DNA of 64,000 bases from Verrucomicrobiia bacterium (lineage in GTDB: Bacteria > Verrucomicrobiota > Verrucomicrobiia > Limisphaerales > Fontisphaeraceae). The translations under genes were made by a program, and so were the position numbers. Within the stretch, counting starts at the first letter, position 1. Each line of letters starts with the position of its first letter. The stretch lies in the NCBI GenBank assembly GCA_026414565.1, contig JAOAIT010000018.1:248001-312000 (forward strand), read 5' to 3'. Shown piece by piece: positions 51,030 to 61,352 of this stretch. The notes beneath the pieces are model-generated. The model did not search any database, had not been told where the DNA came from, and saw only the letters and a program-made list of their open reading frames with translations.

Positions 51030-54000
51030 ATGAAAGGCATGTCGCATGCCGACTTCGTGCATCTGCATTTGCATACGGAATACTCCCTCCTGGACGGGGC
51101 CTGCCGCGTGGATAAACTGGCCGGTCTCGCCGCGGAGATGGGGTTTCCGGCCCTGGCCATCACCGACCATGGGGTGATGTACGGGGCCATTGATTTTTAT
51201 CAGGCTGTGAGCAGTAAAGGGGTGAAACCCATCATCGGCTGCGAGGTTTATGTGGCTCCCGGCCATCGCCGGGAGAAAAAGGGCGGCACTAGCGGACGCG
51301 ATCCCTACCACCACCTGGTGCTCCTGGCCCGGAACAACACCGGCTACCACAACCTGATCAAGCTGGTAACCCGGGCCCATCTCGAAGGCTATTACTACAA
51401 GCCCCGCATTGACAAGGAGCTGTTGGAGCAATTTCACGAGGGTCTGGTGGTGCTCTCCGGGTGCCTGAACAGCGAGGTCCCCCAGCTTATTCGCAAGGGC
51501 GAACTGGACAAGGCCCGCGCGGTGATAGACTGGTTCAAGCAGCTCTTTGGGCCGGAGCATTATTTTCTCGAACTGCAAAACCACGGCCTGCCGGAGCAGC
51601 AAACCGTCAACCGCTATCTCATCCAGTGGGCGCGAGAATTCGGCCTTTCGCTCGTGGCCACCAATGACGTGCATTACTTGAAGAAGGAGCACTCGGAAGC
51701 CCACGACTGCCTGCTGTGCATCGGGCTGCAGACCGTGCGCGAAGACACCCGCCGGCTGCGTTATCAACCGGGGCAGTTTTATCTCCGCTCCGCCCAAGAA
51801 ATGCACGCCTTGTTCGCGGAAATCCCGGAAGCTGTTACCAACACGCTGGCGGTGGCCGAGCGCTGCGATCTGCAAATCAAGTTTGGGGTGCTGAACTACC
51901 CTGTTTTTCAACCGCCCGCCAACATCACCCGCGAAACCTACCTGCGCCAGCAAATCCTCCAGGGACTGCAACGCCGCTACACCCTGCGCGCGGTTCTGGA
52001 AGGAGAGGTGATTCGACCGGTCGCCATCGAAGATCCTTTCCGGCTGCCCACCTGGCCCGGGGTGGACGGTTTGTGGGACGATCCGGAGGCCAATCTCCGC
52101 CATCCCCTGGTCGCCGAGGCCGTTCGGGTCGTGATGGATCGCCTGGCCCTGGAATTGATGGTGATCGAAAAAACCAATTTCGTCAGTTACTTCCTTATCG
52201 TGGGCGATTTTGTGCAGTATGGCCGCAGCCGGGGGGTGTCATGCGTGGCCCGCGGTTCGGCAGCCGGTTCGCTGGTGACCTATCTGCTGGAAATCTCCAA
52301 CGTGGATCCCATCCGGTATGGGCTGCTGTTCGAGCGGTTTCTCAACCCGGAGCGCGTTAACCCCCCCGATATTGACATAGATTTTGCCGATGACCGGCGC
52401 GAACTGGTCATCAACTATGTGCGCGAAAAATACGGCAAGGAATGCGTGGCCCAGATCATCACTTTCGGCACCCTCGGCGCCAAATCCGTCATCCGCGATG
52501 TGGGGCGCGTGCTGGGCTGGAGTTATGGCGAATGTGACCGCCTGGCCAAAATGGTGCCCAATGACCCCAAGATGACCCTGGAGAAAGCGCTGAAGGAATC
52601 TCCAGACTTCCGCAAGGAATACGAGGAGAACCCCAAAACCCAGGAGCTCCTCAACATTGCCTTTGTGCTGGAGGATTTGACCCGCAACGCCTCCGTGCAT
52701 GCAGCGGGGGTGGTCATTGGTCCTGAACCGCTGGAAAACCTGCTTCCACTCAAAGAAGACGAACACGGAGCCATTGTCACCCAATATGCCATGGGGCCGG
52801 TGGGCGACCTGGGCTTGTTGAAAATGGATTTCCTGGGGCTGAAAACGCTCACTGTCATCCGCAACACCTGCCAGATGGTGGAACAGACAAGAGGCATCAA
52901 AATCCAGATTGACCGCCTGCCACTGAACGACCAGCCCACCTACGATCTTCTCAACCGGGGTTTGACGGTGGGCGTATTCCAACTGGAATCAGGGGGGATG
53001 CGCGATTTGTGCCGGAAATTCCAAATCAGTTCCATTGAGCACATCACGGCCTTGGTGGCTTTGTACCGCCCCGGCCCCATGACGCTGATCGATGATTTTG
53101 TGGAGCGCCGGCATGGCCGCCGGGAGATTGTTTACGAGCACCCCCTCCTGGAGCCGATCACCCGGGAAACCTATGGGGTGTTGATTTATCAGGAGCAGGT
53201 CATGCAGGCCGCGCAGGTCCTGGCCGGCTATTCCCTGGGTGGCGCCGATCTGTTGCGCCGGGCCATGGGCAAGAAAAAGCCCGAGGAAATGGCCAAACAA
53301 CGGGAGGTTTTTGTCAAAGGTTGCTGGGAAAAAAATCAAATCCCGGCAGACAAAGCCAATGCCATTTTCGATTTGCTCGATAAGTTTGCCGGCTATGGAT
53401 TCAACAAATCCCACGCGGCTGCCTACGCCATCGTCGCCTATCAAACGGCGTATCTGAAGGCCAACTACACCGTGGAGTTCCTGGCCGCCATGATGACCAA
53501 CGACATGAGCGACACGGATAAAGTCGCCATTCTCATCAATGAGGCCCGGGAATTCGGCATTCAGGTGTTGCCTCCTGACGTCAATCGGAGCCAGATGCAT
53601 TTCAGCCCCGATCAAAACGGCCAGGCAATTCGCTTCGGCCTGGCCGCCATCAAGGGCATCGGGGAAGTGGCCGTCAGCGCCATCATTGAAGCCCGCCAGG
53701 CTGGCGGCCCCTTCCATTCCCTGGCAGACCTGACCGCCCGCGTGGAGAACCGAAGCGTCAACCGCAAAGTGCTCGAGGCGCTCATCAAGGCGGGCGCCTG
53801 TGATGGTTTCGGCCAGCCACGCAAGGCCATGTACGAGCAGATTGACGCCGTGCTGGCGCGTGCTGCCAGCATGCACGCCGACCGCCAGGCCGGCCAAGAC
53901 AACCTCTTTGATGTCTTTCAGGAAACGCCGTCTTCACCCAAAGCCCCCGCTGCGGCGGAAAGACCTGCCGAGGACTGGCCCTTACATGAGCGGCTGCAAT

Positions 54001-54686
54001 ACGAGAAGGAGTTGTTGGGGTTCTACGTGACCGGGCATCCTCTGCAGCCTTTTGAACGCACCTTGGTCCGTTACTCCACCCACAACACTCAATCGGCAAA
54101 AACCATGGCTAGTGGCTCCATGGTTCGCATGGGGGGATTGGTGACGGCGGCGCAAAAGGGCATCTCCAAGAAAAACAACCGTCCCTACCTCATGGCCACC
54201 TTGGAGGACATGGACGGCATAGCGAAAATCCTGCTGACAGGAGAGGCCTTCGAGCAGTTTCAGGCCCTGGTCATTCCCAATGCTCCCTTGCTGGTCACCG
54301 GGGAGGTGCGTAACGACGAAGACGTGCCGAAGCTGTTTCCTGCCGAAATCATTCCTCTCGAAGAAGCTCCCCAACGGCTTACCAAGCAGGTGCAGATTCG
54401 GATCCCAAGAAGCGCCTTAACAGAAGAAAATTTGCAGCACGTCTTTGACATTGTTCAACGGCACCGTGGCCGCTGTCCCCTCTTTCTGGCGGTGATCCAG
54501 GAGGATGGTGCCGTGTTGTTCATCGAGGCGCATGAGACTTTTGCCGTCGCACCCAGTATCCAACTGGAAAGGGAGGTCAACGAGGTTTTGGGCGAAGGTA
54601 GCTATTACGCCAAAGTGGATGACACCCTTCCCGCAAAACGCGAACGGCCTTGGAATGGACGCTCGCGCAATGGAAACTACGAATAA
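51030..54686 (+). CDS. dnaE: DNA polymerase III alpha subunit
   Basis: The replicative polymerase subunit, 1218 residues (family about 1150-1200). Domains in order: PHP (FVHLHLHTEYSLLDGA at about 10-25, ITDHGVMYG), the C-family polymerase core with PDIDIDFADD (catalytic D447, D449, and D451) and the palm/fingers with VAALYRPGPM, YGVLIYQEQVMQAAQ and GYGFNKSHAAAYA, then the helix-hairpin-helix region (FGLAAIKGIGEVAV), and a C-terminal OB fold (VRMGGLVTAAQKGISKKNNR). The intact PHP metal residues suggest it may keep PHP activity. It is divergent from the helical membrane protein, with no other replication gene beside it. Confidence 0.97.
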   Translation: MKGMSHADFVHLHLHTEYSLLDGACRVDKLAGLAAEMGFPALAITDHGVMYGAIDFYQAVSSKGVKPIIGCEVYVAPGHRREKKGGTSGRDPYHHLVLLARNNTGYHNLIKLVTRAHLEGYYYKPRIDKELLEQFHEGLVVLSGCLNSEVPQLIRKGELDKARAVIDWFKQLFGPEHYFLELQNHGLPEQQTVNRYLIQWAREFGLSLVATNDVHYLKKEHSEAHDCLLCIGLQTVREDTRRLRYQPGQFYLRSAQEMHALFAEIPEAVTNTLAVAERCDLQIKFGVLNYPVFQPPANITRETYLRQQILQGLQRRYTLRAVLEGEVIRPVAIEDPFRLPTWPGVDGLWDDPEANLRHPLVAEAVRVVMDRLALELMVIEKTNFVSYFLIVGDFVQYGRSRGVSCVARGSAAGSLVTYLLEISNVDPIRYGLLFERFLNPERVNPPDIDIDFADDRRELVINYVREKYGKECVAQIITFGTLGAKSVIRDVGRVLGWSYGECDRLAKMVPNDPKMTLEKALKESPDFRKEYEENPKTQELLNIAFVLEDLTRNASVHAAGVVIGPEPLENLLPLKEDEHGAIVTQYAMGPVGDLGLLKMDFLGLKTLTVIRNTCQMVEQTRGIKIQIDRLPLNDQPTYDLLNRGLTVGVFQLESGGMRDLCRKFQISSIEHITALVALYRPGPMTLIDDFVERRHGRREIVYEHPLLEPITRETYGVLIYQEQVMQAAQVLAGYSLGGADLLRRAMGKKKPEEMAKQREVFVKGCWEKNQIPADKANAIFDLLDKFAGYGFNKSHAAAYAIVAYQTAYLKANYTVEFLAAMMTNDMSDTDKVAILINEAREFGIQVLPPDVNRSQMHFSPDQNGQAIRFGLAAIKGIGEVAVSAIIEARQAGGPFHSLADLTARVENRSVNRKVLEALIKAGACDGFGQPRKAMYEQIDAVLARAASMHADRQAGQDNLFDVFQETPSSPKAPAAAERPAEDWPLHERLQYEKELLGFYVTGHPLQPFERTLVRYSTHNTQSAKTMASGSMVRMGGLVTAAQKGISKKNNRPYLMATLEDMDGIAKILLTGEAFEQFQALVIPNAPLLVTGEVRNDEDVPKLFPAEIIPLEEAPQRLTKQVQIRIPRSALTEENLQHVFDIVQRHRGRCPLFLAVIQEDGAVLFIEAHETFAVAPSIQLEREVNEVLGEGSYYAKVDDTLPAKRERPWNGRSRNGNYE

Positions 54687-54922
54687 ACCATTGCCGTTCA
54701 GGTATTTATAGTTTTTTTAGGCAGAACGACATCCTACCGGGACCTGCGGGGAAGGGTTTGCATGTACATAAGGGCTTGAATTCTCAAGAATGAGATCTCT
54801 GTTTTTGAGGGATACACCAACCTCTATATTTCGTAACATATTGCATAGGAGTATATTATAACATTTTCAAGTTAGCTTTTTGGACACTTGTTTTTTTAGT
54901 CGGTGGCTCGTACGTTGTTGCC
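54687..54922 (+). other. AT-rich intergenic region between dnaE and the LOG-family gene
   Basis: A 236-bp gap, AT-rich against its surroundings, with T-runs near 54713-54719 and 54890-54898. The first may help end dnaE transcription, though no good stem precedes it. A TATTAT/TATAAC cluster at about 54852-54861 may be a -10 element for the downstream genes. No ORF or RNA gene is recognisable. Confidence 0.4.
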
Positions 54923-55603
54923 ATGCAACCGGTGCAAAGCGGTTTTGTAAAAGAGGACCCTTGGCGGATTTTCCGCATCATGGCGGAATTTGTGGACTCT
55001 TTTGAGACGATGTCGAAGGTCGGACCGGCGGTCACCATCTTTGGCAGTGCCCGCACCAAACCTTCCGACCCGTACTATCGTTCGGCTGAAAAGATTGCGC
55101 GTGGTCTGGCCGAAAATGGGTTCGCGGTCATTACGGGCGGCGGGCCCGGCATCATGGAGGCTGCCAACAAGGGCGCTGCCCGGGGGAAGGGGCAGTCGGT
55201 GGGCTTGAACATCGAACTGCCGTTTGAGCAAAAGAGCAACCGCTACGTGAACGTGCCGATCGAATTCCATTACTTTTTCTCGCGCAAAGTCTGTTTCGTG
55301 AAGTACAGCATGGGCTTCATATACATGCCCGGCGGTTTTGGGACCTGCGATGAGTTTTTTGAGGTGATTACGCTGGTGCAAACCCAGCGGATTCCAAAAT
55401 TTCCGCTGGTATTGTTCGGAAGTGAATATTGGAGCGGCCTGTTGGCCTGGATGAAAAAAGCCATGGAGGGCCGAAAATACATCAGCCCGGGTGACCTCGA
55501 CCTCGTCAAGCTCGTGGATCGGGAGGAGGATGCCATTGAAATCATCCTCGACTACCGCCGCCGCACCGGTGTGCCTGAACGTGTGAGTAAAGCTTTTGTG
55601 TGA
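54923..55603 (+). CDS. LOG-family protein (TIGR00730-type, nucleotide phosphoribohydrolase-like)
   Basis: A 226-residue Rossmann-like protein. The signature motifs are FGSARTKPSDPYY, VITGGGPGIMEAANKGA and PGGFGTCDEFFEV, the last being the PGGxGTxxE catalytic motif of cytokinin-activating LOG and related nucleotide hydrolases. VCFVKYSMGFIYMPGG supplies the R/K region. Members split the N-glycosidic bond of nucleoside monophosphates; in bacteria the physiological substrate is often unknown. The M16 peptidase gene starts 7 bp after its stop. Confidence 0.9.
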   Translation: MQPVQSGFVKEDPWRIFRIMAEFVDSFETMSKVGPAVTIFGSARTKPSDPYYRSAEKIARGLAENGFAVITGGGPGIMEAANKGAARGKGQSVGLNIELPFEQKSNRYVNVPIEFHYFFSRKVCFVKYSMGFIYMPGGFGTCDEFFEVITLVQTQRIPKFPLVLFGSEYWSGLLAWMKKAMEGRKYISPGDLDLVKLVDREEDAIEIILDYRRRTGVPERVSKAFV

Positions 55604-55610
55604 GTGTCCT

Positions 55611-56942
55611 ATGGCAGCTTCCAAGAAAAACGGCTCCCCAATTCCTGTCTATCGCATTTCCCGTCTGCCCAATGGTTTGCGGGTGGCCACCGCCGAAATG
55701 CCCCACATGACCAGCGTCAGCCTGGGCATCTGGGCCGGCGCCGGTTCCCGTTACGAGCCGGCCCCGCTGAATGGGGCCTCCCATTTCATTGAGCACATGC
55801 TGTTCAAGGGCACCCGCCGGCGCTCCCCCCTGGAAATCTCTCAAGCCGTGGAGGGGATTGGGGGCTATCTCAACGCCTTCACCAGCGAAGAAAGCACCTG
55901 CTTTTATTCCAAGGCCCGGCATGAATGCTTCGAGGATTTGCTGGATGTCCTCACGGATATGTACCTCCACAGCCGTTTTGCCCCGGAGGACATTCGGAAG
56001 GAGCGCGAAGTCATCAAGGAGGAAGTGGCCCAATATTTTGATGAGCCGCAACAATACGTCCTGGAGCTGCTCAACGCGCTCCAATGGCCGGGCCAGCCGC
56101 TGGGCCGGCCCATCACCGGCACCTTTGAGACGCTGGATGCCATGGGCCGGCGGCATCTTACCACCTTTCTGCGTGAACATTACCGCGCGGGCAATACGTT
56201 GATTTGTGCTGCCGGCCGCATCACCCATGCCCAGGCTCTGCGGGCCGTGAGGGCCCTGGCCGGCAAGTTTGCCTCCGGCACCCCACCCGCTTTTGCGCCT
56301 GCCGCCGGCCGGCCTCAAGGTCCGGTGGTTCATCTGCACTGGCGCAAGACCGAGCAAACCCAGTTTGCCCTGGGACTGCGCACCTGCTCCCGCCATGACC
56401 CGGCCCGCTGGGCTTTACGACTGCTGAGCGTGGTGCTGGGCGAGAACATGAGCTCGCGCCTGTTTCAGAAGCTGCGGGAAGACTCCGGCATGGCCTATTC
56501 CATCCAGAGTTCGGTTAGTTTTTTTGCCGACACCGGCGACCTGGTCATCGCCGGCGGGTTGGACGCTGAAAAGCTCGGACCGGCGCTGGAATTGATCTGG
56601 CGGGAGCTGGAAGACCTGGCCACACATGCGCTGCGCCCGGCGGAGCTGCGGCGCGCCCGCGATTACCTCCTGGGCCAGATAGACCTCAGCCTGGAAAACA
56701 CTGAAAGCCAGATGATGAATTTGGGGGAACAATGCCTGGGGCTGAATGATTTCCTGCCGCCGGTAGAGGTGAAAGCCGCTTTGAGCCGCGTCACCGCCGC
56801 GGAGATGCGTGCTGTGGCCGCCCGCTATTTTCGACCGGAGCGTTGCAGCCTGGCGGTGATCAGCTCCGACAAGTCAGTAGGGCGCATCGCCCTGCGCGAG
56901 CTGCCCGGCAACCCGCAGTTGGTGCAAAGCCTCAGCGCGTGA
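55611..56942 (+). CDS. M16-family zinc peptidase (insulinase/processing-peptidase type)
   Basis: A 443-residue single-chain M16 protein of PqqL/mitochondrial processing peptidase size. The inverted zinc motif is HFIEHMLFKGT (H58, E61, H62), with the downstream glutamate in REVIKEEVAQYFD. The second half has the paired R and Y (SSRLFQKLREDSGMAYS) that bind substrate in this family. No signal peptide is visible, although a periplasmic homologue would need one. The ATG at 55611 lies 7 bp after the LOG gene, and the stop overlaps pabB by 4 nt. Confidence 0.93.
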   Translation: MAASKKNGSPIPVYRISRLPNGLRVATAEMPHMTSVSLGIWAGAGSRYEPAPLNGASHFIEHMLFKGTRRRSPLEISQAVEGIGGYLNAFTSEESTCFYSKARHECFEDLLDVLTDMYLHSRFAPEDIRKEREVIKEEVAQYFDEPQQYVLELLNALQWPGQPLGRPITGTFETLDAMGRRHLTTFLREHYRAGNTLICAAGRITHAQALRAVRALAGKFASGTPPAFAPAAGRPQGPVVHLHWRKTEQTQFALGLRTCSRHDPARWALRLLSVVLGENMSSRLFQKLREDSGMAYSIQSSVSFFADTGDLVIAGGLDAEKLGPALELIWRELEDLATHALRPAELRRARDYLLGQIDLSLENTESQMMNLGEQCLGLNDFLPPVEVKAALSRVTAAEMRAVAARYFRPERCSLAVISSDKSVGRIALRELPGNPQLVQSLSA

Positions 56943-58393
56943 GCGTGCTCGTGTCAGAACTGAATGGCTTTCCCGACGTGGAAAGCCTGACGGCCTGTCT
57001 GGCCGGCCAGCCCGGCAGTCTTTTCCTGGAGAGCACCCTCACCGGCCCCAGCGGAGCGCGGTATTCCCTGTTTGCGGCGCGGCCGATGCTGGTTTTGCGT
57101 AGCTGGGGCAACCGTTGCCTTATCAGCTCCTGCTCCCACACCACGGAAGTTTTTGGCAATCCCTGGCAGGTGCTCAATGCCTGGTGGGAGCGTTTCGAGC
57201 TGGCGGATGAACCTGATTGCCCTTTCCCCCTCGGGGCTGCCATGGGTTTCTGGGGGTACGAACTTAAACACTTTGTTGAGCCCTGCCTCACCCGCATTTC
57301 CATGGATGATCTAGGCCTGCCCGAGTGTTGGGTGGGATTTTACCCGAGCCTGCTGGTGGTGGATCATGCCACCCACCGCGCGTGGATTGTGGCCACCGGT
57401 CTCCGGCCTGACGGCACCCAGGACGTGGCCGAAGCCCGCCGCCAACAGGAGGCCTGGATGGCCCTGTTGGATAATAGCGTGGGGCAGAAGCCATGCGATA
57501 AACCGATAAGCCTCCCGCCCTCCGAAGCGCTTCATTCCACCCTGACTCGTGATCAGTTTCTGCGTGCTGTGGAGCGCGCGCAGTGGTTCATTCGCCACGG
57601 CCATATATATCAGGTCAACCTCTCTCACCGCCTGCAGGCGCCCCTGTCCACCTCGCCGTTTGCCTTTTATCAACGCCTCCAGGCCGTCTCCCCTGCCCCC
57701 TTCGCCGCCTGGCTCAATGCCGGAGATTTTCAGGTGGCCTCTTCTTCTCCCGAACAATTCCTGCGTCTTACCGGCAGGCACATTACCACCCGCCCCATCA
57801 AGGGCACCCGGCCGCGGGGCACGGATGCCACCCGCGACGCCCAATTGGCCTACGAACTTCAAACCAGCCCCAAGGAAATGGCCGAGCTGGTCATGATAAC
57901 GGACCTCCTGCGCAACGATCTCGGACGAGTCTGCGAATACGGCAGCGTGCAAGTCCCCGACCTGGCACGCTTGGAACGTTTTGCCCACGTCCAACACCTG
58001 GTCTCCACCATCGAAGGCGAATTGCGCCCGTCAGTGACCCATGCCGCGGCCTTGGCGGCCTGTTTTCCGGGTGGCAGCATCACCGGCGCCCCAAAAATCC
58101 GCGCCATGCAAATCATTGATGAGTTGGAGCCGGTGGTACGGGGGGTTTATACCGGCTGCATGGGGTATCTTGGTTTCAACCGCGAGAGCCAGCTCAGCAT
58201 CACCATCCGCACCGCCGTGTGCCATGCCGGGCGCGTGTATTTCGCCGTGGGTGCAGGGATCGTTGCCGACTCCGTCCCCGAAGCGGAGTACGCCGAGACC
58301 TTGGACAAGGCTGCTGGTTTCCTGGCGGTGTGCAGGGGGTCAACAGCAGAAAAGCCAGCCCAAGTGCCCTTACCACCTTCCGGGCAAGTCTGA
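56939..58393 (+). CDS. pabB: Aminodeoxychorismate synthase component I
   Basis: A protein of 484 residues starting at a GTG (56939) that overlaps the M16 stop (GTGA). It has the chorismate-binding domain with RPIKGTRPRGTD (K288), whose lysine distinguishes PabB from anthranilate synthase TrpE (alanine there). DLLRNDLGRVC, GGSITGAPKIRAMQIIDELE and YFAVGAGIVADSVPEAEY are the other signatures. It turns chorismate plus ammonia into 4-amino-4-deoxychorismate for folate. The glutaminase partner PabA is not in the window. A lyase (pabC) is also absent. Confidence 0.92.
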   Translation: MSVLVSELNGFPDVESLTACLAGQPGSLFLESTLTGPSGARYSLFAARPMLVLRSWGNRCLISSCSHTTEVFGNPWQVLNAWWERFELADEPDCPFPLGAAMGFWGYELKHFVEPCLTRISMDDLGLPECWVGFYPSLLVVDHATHRAWIVATGLRPDGTQDVAEARRQQEAWMALLDNSVGQKPCDKPISLPPSEALHSTLTRDQFLRAVERAQWFIRHGHIYQVNLSHRLQAPLSTSPFAFYQRLQAVSPAPFAAWLNAGDFQVASSSPEQFLRLTGRHITTRPIKGTRPRGTDATRDAQLAYELQTSPKEMAELVMITDLLRNDLGRVCEYGSVQVPDLARLERFAHVQHLVSTIEGELRPSVTHAAALAACFPGGSITGAPKIRAMQIIDELEPVVRGVYTGCMGYLGFNRESQLSITIRTAVCHAGRVYFAVGAGIVADSVPEAEYAETLDKAAGFLAVCRGSTAEKPAQVPLPPSGQV

Positions 58394-58493
58394 ATTAATT
58401 CTTTTCAAGCCTTGTCCGGCAGGTGCATTCGCTCTTAGGGCAAAGCTAGCCGCTGCTGTGCTTGCCTAAATAACCCCGGAGGGCCTACCTTAC

Positions 58494-61265
58494 GTGCGCA
58501 TGGCTGGCTGGCTTGAAAAAATGACGGAAGAAGCGGCCCGACTGGTATTGCCACCTGGACGGCACCCGGCACAAGAACTGGCGCGCTATCGTCATTTCCT
58601 TAAAATCCAATCACACCGGTTGAAAATCCTCCACCGCAACGGCGGGGGTGGGCAGGAAGTTTGCCGGGCCCGCGCAGCGATGCTGGATTTGGTGGTCAAG
58701 AATCTGTTCGCGGCCTTGCAAGCCCTGGCCAAACCCGCGGAGTGGCAACCGCTGGCCCTGATCGCCGTGGGCGGCTATGGGCGGGGTGAATTGAATCCGT
58801 GGAGCGACGTGGACCTGCTCTTCCTGCAAGATCGGCCGCCCGGCCGCGGCCCAGCCCATCCAGCCCTGGCCCTGATTGGGGAGGGTATATTAAGTGATTT
58901 GGGGCTCAAGGTGGGCCATGCCACCCGCACCATCGAGGAATGCGTGGCCGAGGCCAACAAGGAGATGCAATCCAAAACCGCCTTGATTGAGGCCCGTTTT
59001 CTCTGTGGTGACGAAAAACTTTTTCAACGGCTGAAAACCCAGTTGCTTAAACGGTGTGTTAAAGGCCGCGAAGCGGAGTACATCGCTGCCCGCCTGGCCG
59101 ACCAGGCCGCCCGGCGACAACGATTTGGCAATTCGCCGGTCATGCAGGAACCGCACCTCAAAAATGGTTGTGGCGGGCTGCGGGATTACCAGAACCTGCT
59201 CTGGATGACCTACTTCAAGTATGGAGTCGGCCAGTTGGAGGAGCTGGTCAAGGCGAAGATGGTGTATCCGGCCGAGGCGCGGGATCTACAGGCCGCTTAT
59301 GATTACCTGCTGCGAGTGCGCACCGAGCTGCACTATCAAAGTCCGCGTCCCCAAGACATCCTGACCAAGCATTATCAACCCACAGTCGCCTGGCACCTCG
59401 GCTTCAAGGAGCGCTCGGCGTGGGTGCGGATTGAGAACTTCATGCGTGAGTATTACACCCATACCCGCAATATTTACCTCATCACCCGCACCGTCGAGCA
59501 GCGTCTCGCGCTTGCCCCCCAGGAAAACCGCCTCCTTAAAAGCCTGCCCCGCCTGTGGCGCAAAAGCAGGCAGCCCGCCGTGGTGGATGGATTCCGCATT
59601 CAAGGCGGCCAGATGGGGGCCGCCTCCTCCCGCATCTTTGACGAGGCCCCCCATCGCCTCATGCGGGCTTTTTTACTGGCACAACAGCGCGGCCTCATCT
59701 TTGAACCTGAACTGGTGCAGTTGATGCGCAACAAGCTGCCCCTCGTCAACCGTGGTTTTCTCAACAGCTCGCGCGTGCGCGAAACCTTTTTGGAAATCTT
59801 GAACCACCGCGGCAGCGTGGGAGCCATCCTGCGTCAGATGCATGAGGTTGGACTGCTGGGCAAATATGTGCCGGAATTCGGCCGGCTCACCAACCTGGTG
59901 CAACACGAATTCTATCACCAGTACGCCGCTGATGAACACACGCTGGTGTGCCTGGAAAAACTCGACGTCATTTGGGAGGCCAAGACTGAACCCTTCCTGC
60001 GGTACGGGGATTTGTTGCGCGCCGTGGAAAAGCCGTATTTGCTGAATTTGGCGCTGCTATTGCATGACGCGGGCAAAGCCGGTAACACCTCGGACCATGC
60101 CGAAGTTGGCGCGCGTCTGGCGCGCAATTTTGCCCAACGGATGGCCCTGGACGGGGCCGCGACGCGGCAGCTCTGCCACTTGATCCAACACCACCTGGAC
60201 ATGGCCCGCATCTCCCAGCGGCGCGACCTCAACGATCCCCAGGTCATCGCTCATTTTGCTCAAATCATTGAAACCGAAGAACAACTTCGCCTGCTGACCC
60301 TGCTCACGGTGGCGGACCTCCTGGGTACCAGCGAAAAGCTGTGGAATGGTTTCAAGGATTCACTGCTCTGGCAGCTTTACCAAAAGACGTCCGATTACCT
60401 GCGCGGCATCCGGCCGCCCGCCGAGGAGGCTGAGAAACACCGACAACTGCTCGCCCTGGAACTGGCCCGGCAGTTGCCCCGGCATATTGCCGAGGAGGAA
60501 CTCTACGCCCATTTCCAACATCTTCCCGTGCGTTATTTTCAGCAATGCACCCCGCAGGAAATCCTGCTGGATTTGGAACTGGCCCATCAATTCATGCGCC
60601 GCGCGGTGGATGAAGACCTGGACAGTGGCCTGGCCTCGCTGCGTCCCATCCTCCACTGGACGCCCCTGCCGGATCGTGGCTGTACGGAGCTGAAGTTGTG
60701 CACCTGGGACCGCCCCCGCCTCTTCAGCCGCATCGCCGGGGCATGCAGCGCCAGCGGTTTGAACATCTTGAGCGCCCAGATCTACAGCCGCGCCGACGGT
60801 ATTGCGCTGGACACCTTTTACGTCACCGACGCCCGGGCGGGCGGGCCGGTGAGCAAGGAACAACGGGAGCAATGCACCCACCTGCTCAACCGCGTGCTGG
60901 AGCGGGGAGATGTGGATTTGTACGCCGCGATTCACCGCCAGAAGCTGGGCGCCAGTCTGTACTGCGCCGTGGGCGGTGAACGCCTGCCCACCCGGATTCA
61001 GATTGACAATGACAGCGCCAAAACCGCCACTGTCATTGACATCATCACCGAAGACCGTCTGGGACTGCTCTACGCCATTTCCATGGCTCTGGCTGATGCC
61101 GGTCTGGATGTTTCGTGGGCGCGCATTACCACGGAAAAAGGGGCGGCCATAGACACCTTTTATGTGACTCACCGTTATGAGGGCAAGCTCACCTCGCCCC
61201 GCACGCAGAGCACAGTGCGCTCCAAAATCCTGGGCGCCATCCTGCAACTTGACAATCAACGCTGA
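58494..61265 (+). CDS. glnD: [Protein-PII] uridylyltransferase/uridylyl-removing enzyme-like
   Basis: A 923-residue GlnD. The GTG at 58494 has GGAGGG 10 nt upstream; an ATG at 58500 is less well placed. Domains: nucleotidyltransferase with GGYGRGELNPWSDVDLL (about 91-107), the linker with LKNGCGGLRDYQNLLWM, an HD domain (LLLHDAGKAGNTSDHAEVGARL, about 520-540), and two ACT domains at the C-terminus (LFSRIAGACSASGLNILSAQ, LLYAISMALADAGLDVSWAR). GlnD modifies PII proteins according to glutamine level. No glnB, glnK, amtB or glutamine synthetase gene lies in the window. Confidence 0.93.
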   Translation: MRMAGWLEKMTEEAARLVLPPGRHPAQELARYRHFLKIQSHRLKILHRNGGGGQEVCRARAAMLDLVVKNLFAALQALAKPAEWQPLALIAVGGYGRGELNPWSDVDLLFLQDRPPGRGPAHPALALIGEGILSDLGLKVGHATRTIEECVAEANKEMQSKTALIEARFLCGDEKLFQRLKTQLLKRCVKGREAEYIAARLADQAARRQRFGNSPVMQEPHLKNGCGGLRDYQNLLWMTYFKYGVGQLEELVKAKMVYPAEARDLQAAYDYLLRVRTELHYQSPRPQDILTKHYQPTVAWHLGFKERSAWVRIENFMREYYTHTRNIYLITRTVEQRLALAPQENRLLKSLPRLWRKSRQPAVVDGFRIQGGQMGAASSRIFDEAPHRLMRAFLLAQQRGLIFEPELVQLMRNKLPLVNRGFLNSSRVRETFLEILNHRGSVGAILRQMHEVGLLGKYVPEFGRLTNLVQHEFYHQYAADEHTLVCLEKLDVIWEAKTEPFLRYGDLLRAVEKPYLLNLALLLHDAGKAGNTSDHAEVGARLARNFAQRMALDGAATRQLCHLIQHHLDMARISQRRDLNDPQVIAHFAQIIETEEQLRLLTLLTVADLLGTSEKLWNGFKDSLLWQLYQKTSDYLRGIRPPAEEAEKHRQLLALELARQLPRHIAEEELYAHFQHLPVRYFQQCTPQEILLDLELAHQFMRRAVDEDLDSGLASLRPILHWTPLPDRGCTELKLCTWDRPRLFSRIAGACSASGLNILSAQIYSRADGIALDTFYVTDARAGGPVSKEQREQCTHLLNRVLERGDVDLYAAIHRQKLGASLYCAVGGERLPTRIQIDNDSAKTATVIDIITEDRLGLLYAISMALADAGLDVSWARITTEKGAAIDTFYVTHRYEGKLTSPRTQSTVRSKILGAILQLDNQR

Positions 61266-61292
61266 TACCTGAGGAAGCCTTTGACGGGCATT

Positions 61293-61326
61293 AAAAAACC
61301 CCCACCGCGCACGGGCGCGGTGGGGG
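61293..61326 (-). terminator. Rho-independent terminator of the DUF1080 gene
   Basis: A perfect 12-bp stem (CCCCCACCGCGC, 61299-61310, with 61315-61326) and a 4-nt loop. On the minus strand it is followed by TTTTTT at 61298-61293. It lies 26 bp after the stop of the minus-strand gene. On the plus strand, behind glnD, no T-run follows. Confidence 0.88.
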
Positions 61327-61352
61327 CGGCAACACTGCGTTGGGGACGGCGA

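Noticed and set aside
58434-58469. Imperfect inverted repeat between pabB and glnD as a terminator
   Set aside because: The stem needs bulges and has no T-run; it may be chance.
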